Shown piece after piece: positions 25,259-35,800 of a DNA stretch of 64,000 bases. The DNA comes from Rhodoferax sp. GTDB lineage: Bacteria; Pseudomonadota; Gammaproteobacteria; Burkholderiales; Burkholderiaceae_C. Below the pieces are notes generated by a model that did no database searches, was not told the origin of the DNA, and saw nothing but the letters and a program-made list of their open reading frames with translations. The stretch is from positions 310,001 through 374,000 of the forward strand of contig NZ_JABBPD010000007.1 in assembly GCF_012927445.1 (NCBI RefSeq), written 5' to 3'. The position numbers were made by a program, and so were the translations under genes. Every line of letters starts with the position of its first letter. Within the stretch, counting starts at the first letter, position 1.

Positions 25259-27322
25259 ATGACCCAACTCACCCCGCCGCCCCATGTGCCCCAGATCCGC
25301 CTCTACCAAAACTGGCTAAAGGCGCAACGCGGCCTGTCGTTCGAATCGTATGACGCGCTGTGGCGCTGGTCCACCACCGAACTGGAGGCGTTCTGGCAAA
25401 GCATCTGGGACTACTTTGATCTGCAATCGCCCACCCCCCATCGCGTCGTGTGTGACGGCGCGCCCATGCCGCGCACCCAGTGGTTTGTCGGTGCCCAGTT
25501 CAACTACGCGCAGCAGGTGTTCCGGCATGTGGCGGCGGCCGATGCCGCCGGCGTCGCTGCCATCCTCAGCCACAACGAAAAAAGCCTGGGGCAGGCCCCG
25601 GCCCGGCAGTTGAGCTGGCCCGAACTGCGCCGCCAGGTGGCCGCGCTGGCCCTGCACCTGCAGGCGCACGGCGTGCAGCCGGGCGATCGCGTCGCCGCCT
25701 ACCTGCCCAATATTCCCGAAGCCATGGTGGCGTTTCTGGCCACGGTCAGCATCGGCGGCGTGTGGAGCATCTGCGCCCCCGACATGGGCACCCATGCCGT
25801 GCTCGACCGCTTTCAGCAAATCGGCCCCAAAGTGCTGATTGCCTGCGATGGCGTGACCTACGGCGGACGCGACTTTGACCGCACCGGTGTGGTGGCCGAG
25901 CTGTGTGCGGCACTGCCCTCGGTGCAGCATGTGGTTCTGTTTGAGAACCTGGGGTTGTCGACAGATGCTATAAAAAAAGTAGCTGACTGCGCAAGTTTCA
26001 TGGGGGCTACAGCCCGGAATGATGCACAAACTGAGGCATTTCAGCCGCTCTGGCTGCCGTTTGACCATCCGCTGTGGATTGTGTATTCCAGCGGCACCAC
26101 CGGCTTGCCCAAGCCGATCGTGCACGGCCACGGCGGCATGGTGCTGGTAGCGCTGGCACTGAAAGGTTTGCACAACGATGTCGGCTGCAGCTACGACCCC
26201 AACTCGCTGGGCGAGCGCTTCCACTGGTACAGCTCCACCGGCTGGGTGATGTGGAACGCGCAGCTCAGCGGCCTGCTCAGCGGCACCACCTGCTGTCTTT
26301 TTGACGGCAACCCGGGTGGCCGCACGGTCGACGCCGCCGGCCACAAGGTGGCGCCCGACTGGACCACGCTGTGGCGTTTTGCCGCCGAACTGGACGTCAC
26401 CTTTTTTGGCGCCGGTGCCGCCTTTTATGCCAACTGCCAGAAGGCCGGTGTCGACTTGGGCGCCTGTGGCGACCTGTCCCACGTCCGGGCGCTCGGCAGC
26501 ACCGGCTCGCCGCTGAGCGCCGAGGCGCAGGCCTGGGGTACTGATCAGTTTCGAAAACTGCAAAACGTGGGCGAGCGTGGGGGCGACATCTGGTGGTGCA
26601 ACATTTCCGGCGGCACCGACTTCTGTGGCGCCTTCCTCGGCGGCAACCGCGAGTTGCCCCAGGTGCCGGGCGAGATGCAGTGCCGCTTGCTGGGTTGCGC
26701 CGTCGAGGCCTGGAACGAGCAGGGCCAGCCGGTGCTGGACGAAGTGGGCGAGTTGGTCTGCACCCAGCCGATCCCCAGCATGCCCTTGTATTTTTGGGGC
26801 GACGCGGGCAACCAGCGTTACCTGGCCAGCTACTTCGACACCTACCCTGGCGTCTGGCGCCATGGCGACTGGCTCAAGATCGGGGCGAACGGCGGCTGCA
26901 TCATCTATGGCCGCAGTGACGCCACCATCAACCGGCACGGCCTGCGCATGGGCACCAGCGAGCTCTACAGCGCGGTCGAAGCCTTGCCCGAGGTACTGGA
27001 CTCGCTGGTGGTTGATCTCGAATACCTCGGGCGCGAGAGCTATATGCCGCTGTTTGTGGTGCTGCGCGACGGTCTGACGCTGGATGACACCGTGCGCCGC
27101 AACCTTAACGAGGCGATCAAAACCGCGCTGTCGCCGCGCTTTGTGCCGAACGAGATTTTTCAGGTGGCGGAGATTCCGCGCACCCTGTCGGGCAAAAAAC
27201 AGGAACTGCCGATCAAGAAGCTGCTGCTGGGCCAGCCGCTGGAAAAGGTGCTCAACCGCGATGCCATGGCCAACCCGGGTTGCCTGGACTGGTATGTCGC
27301 GTTGGCACAGGCGCGACAGTGA
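25259..27322 (+). CDS. acetoacetyl-CoA synthetase (acetoacetate-CoA ligase)
   Basis: This 687-residue AMP-forming ligase activates acetoacetate, feeding ketone-body or polyhydroxybutyrate carbon into acetoacetyl-CoA. Adenylation motifs include VYSSGTTGLPKPIVHGHGG (about 276-294), the WYSSTGWVMWN block and YGRSDATINRHGLRMGTSELY near the hinge, with the C-terminal lysine in SGKKQELPIKK. Length is near the family norm of about 650-660 plus some 25 extra residues. The extra stretch (about residues 236-262, with sequence DAIKKVADCASFMGA) is encoded by a copy of the dispersed AATAGCT repeat lying in frame just before the P-loop domain. Confidence 0.94.
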   Translation: MTQLTPPPHVPQIRLYQNWLKAQRGLSFESYDALWRWSTTELEAFWQSIWDYFDLQSPTPHRVVCDGAPMPRTQWFVGAQFNYAQQVFRHVAAADAAGVAAILSHNEKSLGQAPARQLSWPELRRQVAALALHLQAHGVQPGDRVAAYLPNIPEAMVAFLATVSIGGVWSICAPDMGTHAVLDRFQQIGPKVLIACDGVTYGGRDFDRTGVVAELCAALPSVQHVVLFENLGLSTDAIKKVADCASFMGATARNDAQTEAFQPLWLPFDHPLWIVYSSGTTGLPKPIVHGHGGMVLVALALKGLHNDVGCSYDPNSLGERFHWYSSTGWVMWNAQLSGLLSGTTCCLFDGNPGGRTVDAAGHKVAPDWTTLWRFAAELDVTFFGAGAAFYANCQKAGVDLGACGDLSHVRALGSTGSPLSAEAQAWGTDQFRKLQNVGERGGDIWWCNISGGTDFCGAFLGGNRELPQVPGEMQCRLLGCAVEAWNEQGQPVLDEVGELVCTQPIPSMPLYFWGDAGNQRYLASYFDTYPGVWRHGDWLKIGANGGCIIYGRSDATINRHGLRMGTSELYSAVEALPEVLDSLVVDLEYLGRESYMPLFVVLRDGLTLDDTVRRNLNEAIKTALSPRFVPNEIFQVAEIPRTLSGKKQELPIKKLLLGQPLEKVLNRDAMANPGCLDWYVALAQARQ
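25966..26014 (+). repeat. dispersed AATAGCT repeat, copy E, inside a coding region
   Basis: The copy reads TGCTATAAAAAAAGTAGCTG, then ACTGCGCAAGTTTCAT and GGGGGCTACAG. It shares the block order of the intergenic copies but is read through in frame by the acetoacetyl-CoA synthetase gene, with no stop codon in that frame. Confidence 0.7.
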
Positions 27323-27359
27323 GCTGCATCGGTCACACTTGGACGGCATAATCTGAACG

Positions 27360-28817
27360 ATGAAGTGCGTCAGCCCGGCGCCGATAGGATCTATGACTGC
27401 CCGCCAACGCGTGACCAAGACCGAGTCCCCCTCGTTGGAACCAACGGACAACCTGGCGCAAGCGCTGCAAACCCGGATGGCGGACCTGTCACGCCTCAAC
27501 AACGACCTGAACCACCTGCTGGAGGACGCCGGCATCGGCGCCATCTTTGTCGACCCGCACATGCGCATCCTGCGCTTCACTGCCACCGCGTCCCAGCTGA
27601 TCAACCTGATTCCGAGCGACGTCGGGCGGACCCTGGATGACATCGTCACCAATCTGATGGGCAGCGACCACCTGGTGGTTGACGTGCAGGCCGTGCTGGA
27701 CACACAGACACCCCGGAACGTGCAAGTGCAGACGGCGGCCGGTTTATGGTTTGAAGCGCGCATCCGGCCCTACCGCACGCTGGAAAAAGTCATCGAAGGG
27801 GCCGTGATCACGTTTGTGGACATCACCGAACTCAAGCGCATGGAGCAGGCGCTGAGGAAGGGCGAAGAACACTATCGCGCCATGGTGGAGTGGTCGCCCG
27901 AAGCAATCAATGTGGTGCGGGATGGTCTATTTGTCTATGTCAATCCGGCGGCCATTCAGATGTACGGCGCCAGCACGGCGCAGGATCTATTAGGAACTCC
28001 GACGCGCGACCGGGTGCACCCGGACGATTACCAAGTTGCGCTCGGGCGCTTGAAGTTGCTGACCCACCAGCATGTCAGTGCACCCTTGGTCGAGATGAGA
28101 TTTCTCAAGCTGGATGGCACGGTGATTGAGGTGCAAGCCCAGGCCAAAGAAATTGACTACGATGGCGCACCGGCCATCCACGTTGCCTGGCGCGACATCG
28201 CGGAACGCAAGCGGGCGCAAACCGCCCTGCGAGACAGCGAAGCACGCATGCAAATGGCCGACCAGGTGCTGCATCTGGCGTTCTATGACGCGCTGACCAA
28301 CCTGCCGAATCGGCGTGTGCTGAATGACCGCTTGAACCAGACCATGATCACCAGCAAGCGCAATGGTTGTTATGGTGCCCTGATGTTTCTGGACCTCGAT
28401 AATTTCAAATCACTCAACGACACGCATGGGCATGAAGCGGGCGACTTGCTGCTGATCGAGGTGGCGCAACGACTGAAAAATTGTGTGCGCGAGATGGACA
28501 CCGTGGCGCGTTTTGGCGGCGATGAATTTGTCGTGATGCTCAGCAAATTAAGTGCGGACAAAACCGATTCCATATCGCAAGCCAAGAGCGTGGCTGAAAA
28601 AATAAGTGTTGCGCTATCCGACCCCTACCAGCTGAGCATCAAGCAGGTCGGCAAAGTCGATACCGCCGTCGAGCATCGTTGCACGGCAAGTATCGGCGTG
28701 GCCTTGTTCATCAACAATGAAGCGAGCCATGTCGACATTCTTAAATGGGCGGACACCGCCATGTACCTCGCCAAAAAGGCGGGGCGCAATTTAATCCGGT
28801 TTCATGACGGCGACTGA
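27360..28817 (+). CDS. diguanylate cyclase with two PAS domains
   Basis: This 485-residue soluble protein starts with a coiled stretch and a PAS domain of the type found next to CheR-like modules (about 50-155, ILRFTATASQLINLIPSDVGR). A second PAS follows (about 170-285, WSPEAINVVRDGLFVYVNPAA), then a GGDEF domain (about 305-480). The active-site motif is intact (RFGGDEFVVML), and the RxxD inhibitory site (REMD) lies five residues before it, so it should make c-di-GMP under product inhibition. No membrane segment is present. The ATG at 27393 is an alternative start. The PAS ligand is unknown. Confidence 0.92.
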   Translation: MKCVSPAPIGSMTARQRVTKTESPSLEPTDNLAQALQTRMADLSRLNNDLNHLLEDAGIGAIFVDPHMRILRFTATASQLINLIPSDVGRTLDDIVTNLMGSDHLVVDVQAVLDTQTPRNVQVQTAAGLWFEARIRPYRTLEKVIEGAVITFVDITELKRMEQALRKGEEHYRAMVEWSPEAINVVRDGLFVYVNPAAIQMYGASTAQDLLGTPTRDRVHPDDYQVALGRLKLLTHQHVSAPLVEMRFLKLDGTVIEVQAQAKEIDYDGAPAIHVAWRDIAERKRAQTALRDSEARMQMADQVLHLAFYDALTNLPNRRVLNDRLNQTMITSKRNGCYGALMFLDLDNFKSLNDTHGHEAGDLLLIEVAQRLKNCVREMDTVARFGGDEFVVMLSKLSADKTDSISQAKSVAEKISVALSDPYQLSIKQVGKVDTAVEHRCTASIGVALFINNEASHVDILKWADTAMYLAKKAGRNLIRFHDGD

Positions 28818-28828
28818 GGCATGAAAAA

Positions 28829-29323
28829 TCAGTAGCGCTGCGCGACGCCGTTTTCAATCCGCACCCGATCACCCACCCGAATATTGGGGTTGGTGGTTTG
28901 CGTCAAGGTTTGATAGGAACCATCGTTCATGCGGATGGTGAATTTGTAGGCGTCTGAAGTTTGCTGGTTGCGTTTTTCCAATTCGTGACCGGCATAGGCC
29001 CCGCCTGCCGCGCCAAGCACCGTCGCGGCCGTGTTGCCCTGGCCCTGCCCCACTTGGTGGCCAACGATGCCACCGATCACAGCGCCTGCGATGGTGCCCG
29101 CGCCTACGCCGCTACCACCAATGCCGCGGTTGTCCACCCGGACCAATTCAATCGCCTGCACGACGCCGTAACTCGCATACGCGCCGCTTTGATTGGTGGA
29201 TTGCGGATACGACGATCCCGAGTAATTCGGGTTGCCGTTGTTGTTCATGTCCGCGCACGCACCCAAGGTGAGGACGGCCGCCAAGCCCATCACGGGGCCA
29301 ATGATATTCAGAGGTTTCATCAT
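28829..29323 (-). CDS. glycine-zipper outer-membrane lipoprotein (SlyB-like)
   Basis: This protein of about 164 residues has a lipoprotein signal peptide ending in LTLGAC. An Asn/Ser-rich linker and a glycine-zipper 2TM segment (GAGTIAGAVIGGIVGHQVGQGQG to AAGGAYAGHELEK) follow. A C-terminal domain resembles the end of SlyB/PcP lipoproteins. Such proteins sit in the outer membrane and respond to envelope stress. GAAGGAG lies a few bases before the ATG at 29323; a second ATG follows immediately. It is followed on the same strand by no close gene and preceded by a BON-domain lipoprotein. Confidence 0.85.
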   Translation of the reverse strand: MMKPLNIIGPVMGLAAVLTLGACADMNNNGNPNYSGSSYPQSTNQSGAYASYGVVQAIELVRVDNRGIGGSGVGAGTIAGAVIGGIVGHQVGQGQGNTAATVLGAAGGAYAGHELEKRNQQTSDAYKFTIRMNDGSYQTLTQTTNPNIRVGDRVRIENGVAQRY

Positions 29324-29382
29324 CACTATCTCCTTCAAATGTGGCTAATCGCAAGAGCACAAGTACGCGCCTCAATACAGGC

Positions 29383-29697
29383 TCAAGGGCGGATGACGAT
29401 CTCGTTCTTGACCGCTTTCACACCCTTCACGTCGCGCGCAATTTTTTCGGCGGTGTTGCGTTCCATGCTGCTTTTGGCGAAGCCGGACAGCAAGACGGTG
29501 CCATTGAGCGTTTCGACCCGGATACTGCTGGCGGCCACATCGGTGTTGTCAACAAAGCGTGCTTTGATGGAGGTGGTGATCGCGGTGTCGTCAACGTAGG
29601 CGCCCACGGTTTCCTGGCCGCGGGTGACCGCACAGCCGGTCGCGGTAAGCAGCGTAACAGCCATCACGGCAACAGCAAGAGTGGTACGAATGTTCAT
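29383..29697 (-). CDS. BON-domain lipoprotein
   Basis: This 104-residue protein has a signal peptide with lipobox LTATGCAV. A single BON domain follows (about 35-104, with DDTAITTSIKARFVDNTDV, ETLNGTVLLSGFAKS and VKAVKNEIVI). BON proteins such as OsmY and DolP bind anionic phospholipids and protect the envelope under stress. It precedes the glycine-zipper lipoprotein on the same strand with a 59-base gap, so the pair may be one stress-induced unit. Confidence 0.87.
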   Translation of the reverse strand: MNIRTTLAVAVMAVTLLTATGCAVTRGQETVGAYVDDTAITTSIKARFVDNTDVAASSIRVETLNGTVLLSGFAKSSMERNTAEKIARDVKGVKAVKNEIVIRP

Positions 29698-29838
29698 GGT
29701 AAATCTCCGGTAGCAGTTGATGTGTGTTCGGGTTCAACCCACTGGTACGGGGCCAATCCCTACTGAACCGAAATGTAGTACGAAGCATCGACGATAGCAA
29801 GTCAATCCCGTAAGTTTGTAGGTTTTTTCTATCGCGCT

Positions 29839-32800
29839 TTAAGCGTCGGCCCACAGCGTTGTCAGCCGTTGGATAGATGCGCCGAGCGTCCGCATGACCG
29901 TCTGCATTTCATCGAACAAGACCGGCATCATGGCGGCTTGGCCGTCCAACAGGGTCGTCTCTGTTTTGGCCGCCAGGCGAGCCAGTTCCGTGGCCTGCAG
30001 AATGCTGGCCACGCCACTCAGGCCATGAATAAGATCGCGCGCGCCTTTGAGGTCAGCCGCATGGAACAGACGACGGGCTTGCTCGACGTCACCGCCGTGT
30101 TGCACGATGAACTTGTTCAGGATATCCCGATACCGCTTCTCGTCCCCCCCAAAGGCATTCAGGGCGGCCGCAATGTCCAGCCCCGGCAGCTGGAGCGCCG
30201 GAGCCCTGGCTGGCAAGGCAGGGTCGGGTCTGACGGGTGCTGACGCCAGCGGACCCCGGCGCTCCTTGGCCACCAGGTCGAGCAAATCCTCCACATCCAG
30301 CGGTTTGACAATGTGTCCCACCATGCCCGCCAGTCGGGATTTTTCACGGTCCTCGGGTCGGGCAAAGGCGGTCACCGCGATGATGGGCAGATCAAGTAGG
30401 CCCAGCTCCTCGCGGATGATCCGGGTCGCGCTATAGCCGTCCAGGACCGGCATCTGAATGTCCATCAGGACCGCATCAAAATGCGCACCGGGCACCTGCA
30501 GTGCCTTGACGGCGACGAGTCCGTTGGCCGCGATCACCACTTGGGCGCCCGCGCGGGTCAGGATCTGCTCAATCACCTCCTGGTTGAGCTCGTTGTCCTC
30601 GGCCACCAGCAGGCGCATACCAGCCAGGCGCCGATCGGTCTTGCCGGGTGGCGGCAGGAGGGAGTTCAATTCGCCTGAGTACGCCCGCGTAACGGCTTCC
30701 AGCAGGCTGGCGGGTGTCATCGGTTTGGCCGCAATGCCATCGAGGTCGAGGTCATCACTGGCCGCTACCGCTTGCTCCAGCTCAAATATGGAGGCCATCA
30801 AGACCACGAGCGGCAGACCGATATCGGGTGAGTCATACGCTTGCCGGAGCATCGCCAGCCCATCCAAGCCGGGCATGTGCCAGTCGAGCAACATCAGGTC
30901 GTAGTCGCGGCCTTCAGCCACACTGCGCCGCAACTCGTTCAGGCCGGCGGCGCCAGAATCAACGGCGGTCGCCTGCCAGTCGAAGGCGGCGCAGGTCTGC
31001 GTCAAAATGTCCCGCGCCAGCGGATGGTCATCAATGATCAGGATGCTCAGGCCGGCCGGAATATTGCTGGAGACAGACACAGGCACGTTCACCCCGAGCG
31101 CCAATGGCACGCTGAAGTGAAACTCGCTACCCGACCCCACGACGCTGTTCACCCCGATCTGGCCACCCATCAAACGCGCGAGCCGGGCACTGATGGCCAA
31201 CCCCAGGCCCGAGCCGCCATAAAGGCGGCTGGTTGACGCGTCCGCTTGGGTGAACCCTTCAAAAATAACGCCCAATTGGTCGCTCGGAATGCCGATGCCC
31301 GAATCGCGGACAGTAAATTGCAGCGTCACCCGTGTGGCTTCGCGGGCGAGACAGCGCACCGAAAGCACAATCTCGCCCGTCTCGGTAAATTTGACGGCAT
31401 TGCTGGTCAGATTCAGCAGGACCTGCTGCAAACGCAAGGCATCCCCGATCAGCGCATCGGGGATGTCCGGCGCCACCTCAAACAAGGCTTCAATGGGTTT
31501 GTCGCGCAGGCTAACGCCGACCACCGCCGCCGTGGTGCGCAGGAGGGCGTTCAGCGACAAGGGCGCCTGTTCCAGTCGCAATTTCCCGGCCTCGATTTTG
31601 GAAAAGTCCAGGATGTTGTCGATAAGCGCGCGCAAGGCCTGGGCCGATAACAGAATCTTGTCCGCGTAATCTCGTTGGCGGCGGCCCAGTGGTGAGTCAG
31701 CCAGCAGTCCTGTCAGGCCGACTACGGCATTGAGGGGTGTGCGCAGTTCATGGCTCATGGTGGCCAGGAAGGCGCCTTTCGCCAGGCTGGCCGCCTCGGC
31801 GTCCCGGACTTTTTCGGTCAGTTCGGCATTGAGTTCGGCGATCTCCTGTGTCCGTTCTTTGACCAGTTTTTCCAGTTGCTGCTGGTAGCGTGCCAGTTGG
31901 CTGCGGGCGCGCAGCGACTGCAGGCCAAAGGCCATGTCGTTGGCCAGTTCTTCCAGCGACTGCACTTCATTCATGCCAAACGCATCGGGCTCGGCTGAAT
32001 ACAGGGTCAAGGCCCCCAGCACCTGCTTGTCAATGATAAGCGGCAGCGCCACGCTCGATTGGTAGCCTCGGTTAAGAGCGGCCTCGCGCCAGGGCGCCAT
32101 TTTCGGATTGCTCAGGCAATTCTGATTGATCTGGGCAGTGCCGGTCCGGATGGCCGTGCCCGTCGGCCCGCAACCAATGGCTTGCTCACTGTCCCATGAG
32201 ACCTGAATGCATTCCAGATAACCCTCTTCGAAGCCGGACTGCGCGACCGGCCGTACTGATTTTTCAGCGTTCTGTTCGGCTATTCCGACCCACCCCATCA
32301 GGTAGCTGCCAGATTCCACTACCAACTGGCACAACTCGTCGAGCAGTTGGCCTTCATCCTTGGCGTGGACCAGCGCGATGTTGCAGTCACTGAGCAGGCG
32401 CAGGGCGTTGATGAGGCGCTTCTGTTCGGCCTCGGCATCGGAAAGTTCGGCCGTGCGTTCGGCGACCAGTTCTTCCAGATGGTCACGGTACAGATCCAGG
32501 GTGAGCTCGGCCTGCTTGCGCTGGGTGATATCGATGCCAATTCCGCGGTACCAGATCACCCGGCCATCTTTTTCCGGCACTGGGCGGGAGCGGGCCATCA
32601 GCCAGCGCGGGGCCGCGCCCGGGGGTAACTTGACCTGCCATTCGATTTCAAATTCTTTCTTTTGGGCTATTGCCGTCTTAACGATGTGCTCGGCTTGTTC
32701 CAGATCATCGGGATGCACGGTCTGCCGCCAGGTCTCGAAACACGCAGGGACAGAGTTCAATTCCAACCCGAAAAGCGCCCAGAGTTCGTCCGACCAGATA

Positions 32801-35800
32801 TCCACTCCGGTGTCGAGGTTCCACTCGCAGCAACCAGCGCCCGCCCCCTCCAAGGCCATCTTTAAACTCGTTTCGCTATCGCGTAACTTGACGTCAATCT
32901 GCCGTTGCTCTGTGATGTCTTTGACGGCACCCATCATCGACTGCGCCGTCCCGCTTTCATCAAAAGAGAACTCCCCGGTCTCCACGACCAGCCGCTCACT
33001 GCCGTCTGCCCATCTAAGACGGAATTCAGTTTGCCAAGTGGCTTTGTTGGCCAACGCTTGCAAGGCCATGTCCATGACGCGCTGACGGTCGTCCGGATGC
33101 ACCCGTGCAAAAAAAACATCCGGGGTCAGGACCGGTATGTCCTCCGGCCTGTAATCCATCAGCCGGTACATCTCGGCGGACCAGGTGACCGGATTATGGT
33201 TGAAGTTCTCCAGGTCAAGCAGTTCGATCGACCAGGCGCCGAGCTGGGTAATGCGTGCGGCCTGATTCAAGGTCAACTGGCTGCGTTGCAGCAGCGCCTC
33301 GGTGCGTTGGTGCTCCTGAATCTCGACTTGCAGACGTTCTTTCGATGCCGTGCTGACCTCCAGGGTGGTGGTCAGTTCGGCGGTGCGCTGCGCGACGCGC
33401 TGCTCCAGGCTGGTATTGAGTTCAAGCAGCGCCTCCTCCGCCTGCTTGCGCGCAGTGATGTCACGGATGATGCCGATGAAGTGGGTCAAGCGGCCATGCT
33501 CGTTGCACACGGGTGAGATGCTCAGGTCGTTGCAGAACAGTGTGCCATCCTTGCGGTAATTAAGGATCTCGCCCGTGAATTCGGTCCTGTTTTCCATGGC
33601 CCGGCGAATCGATGCCCGCATCCGTGGATCAGTGAGAGGGCCTTGCACAAAACTGCATGTCTGGCCCAGGACTTCTGCCGCGCTGTAGCCGGTGATCGAC
33701 AAAAAGGCATCATTCGCCGAGAGGATGCACCCGTCGGCACTGCTGATGAGGACGCCTTGCGAAATCGCCTTCAGGGCGAGGTCGCTCACCCGCAGCTTCT
33801 CGCTTGACTGTATGCGCGCGGAATTGTCGGTGCCGATCAGCAGGTAGCCGATGATGGTGTTTTGAACGTCACGCAACGCCGTGACCGACACCACTGCCGG
33901 AAAGCGGCTGCCATCCTTGCGGATGTAGGTCAACTCGTAGATGTCCTCGATGCCGCGCGAGGCTTTGAATACCAGGGCCTCGAAGCCCGGCTCAATTTGG
34001 GTTCCCAATTCGGCGGTCAGGGCCTTGGCGCGCGCAATCACTTCTTGCGGGTCAGAGATGTCGGCCGGGGTGATCTTGTTCATCACGTCAGCAGCGTCGT
34101 AGCCCAGCATGTGTTCCGCGCCAACGTTGAAAATCTGGATCACGCCCTGGACGTCGGTGGCGATGCTGGAGAAATTGGCGCTGTTAAAAATCGCGCGCTG
34201 CAAGGCGCCGGCCTTGAGCAGCGCGGCCTCCGCTTGCTTGCGCGCGGTGATGTCTTGCACCATGCCGTGGAGTTCGACCACCGTGCCGTTGGCATCGTAG
34301 GTGGCTTCACCGCGGGCGGTGATCCAGCGGTGAGTGCCATCGGCGCGCACCATCTCGGCCTCGCATTCGTAAGGCGTGCCGTGTGACCGGGCCGTCTCCG
34401 AAACCTCTTCAAAGCGAGCCCAACTGTCAGGCGTGTAATACGCTTGAATTGCTGAATAAGGCAGGGGCGGCAAGCTGGGGTCGATGCCGTAAAGGCGATA
34501 AATTTCCTCTGACCAGACACGTTGGTCGGTCCGCAGGTCCCAGCTCCAGCTACCCAGAGCCGCCATCTGCTGCGCCGCCCTCAATGCGAGCTCTTTGCTC
34601 TGGAGCGCGGCCTCTACTTCTTTGCGACGCTGGATGTCTTCGATCACCGAGATGAAGTAGTCGGGGCTGCCGTCAGGGTGCCGCGCCAGCGCGACGGTGA
34701 GGTGAACCCAGATGCTGGTGCCGTCCTGGCGCAGGTAACGCTTCTCCATCGAATAGGTTTCGAAGGCACCCGCCAACAGCTGCTCGGCCAAGATGAGATC
34801 GGCTTGAAGGTCGTCCGGGTGCGTGATGTCCTGGAAGGTTTTTTCCATCAGTTCGGCTTGCGTGAAGCCGGTGATGTCGCACAGTTTTTGGTTCACCTGC
34901 AGCAAACGCCCCGCCGGGGCGACCAGCGAGATGCCCACCGCCGCCTGCTCAAAGGTGGCGCGAAAGCGTTGCTCACTGTCGCGCCGGGCTGCTTCGGCTT
35001 GGTTGCGTTCCGCAAGCGACTGGTCCAACAGGCGGCGTACGACGGCGATTTCAGTGATGTACGGGACCGGTGCCTTCGGATTTGTGGTGTTTCCCAGCAG
35101 CGTCACTGATTTGGCGAGCCGGCGGCCGGCCAGTTTGCCACCGAGAACCCCGGCCAGGGTGGCGCCCAGAATGGCGAGCGCCAGTTGGGTGGCGGCCTCA
35201 AGTAGCGGTGCGAAATAGATATGGCGCGGAATTTCAAGCACCACGGACCATGGCGAAGTTTGAGAATGAACGACGAATCGCCCGGGGGTATCGCTTGCCG
35301 GGACCGTCTTTTCCCCCGGTGGTCCGCGGCGGGCAAGGGTCTCGCCGGCACCGTCCAACAGGGCGACGGACCATTCCTCAGGCAGTTCCAACTGCTCCAG
35401 GCGCTGCTGGAACTGGCGAGCCCCGGCAGGGGTGATCACGAGGAAGGCGATCTTGCCTTTGCGCTGGCCCGGCACCGCGATGCCGACCAGCGGCTCCTTG
35501 GAGTTCGGGCCAAAAAAGAGATCGCCAACGGCGGGCATGCCCGTTTGCATGGCGGTCAGTGCCGCGCTATGGCCCTGCGGCAGCATCGGCAGCATCGGCA
35601 GAGGCGTGCCGAACGGTTCGCGCGTGTTGAACAGCATGTGTTTTTGCAGGTCGGCGAGGATGACGTGGCTGCCGAAAGCCTGGTGAAAGCCCAGTGCCTC
35701 CTGGTAAAGCGCTTTGTGCTGCGAGGGCTGGTCCGCGAGCGGCGACGCAGCCAGAATATGCAGGGCATCAATGCGCGCTTTCAGGTCATGGTCCACCGCC

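Noticed and set aside
25316-27763. A long open frame antisense to acetoacetyl-CoA synthetase (about 815 codons)
   Set aside because: It has low-complexity His/Arg/Gln-rich composition and no recognisable domain, while the plus strand encodes a complete ligase.
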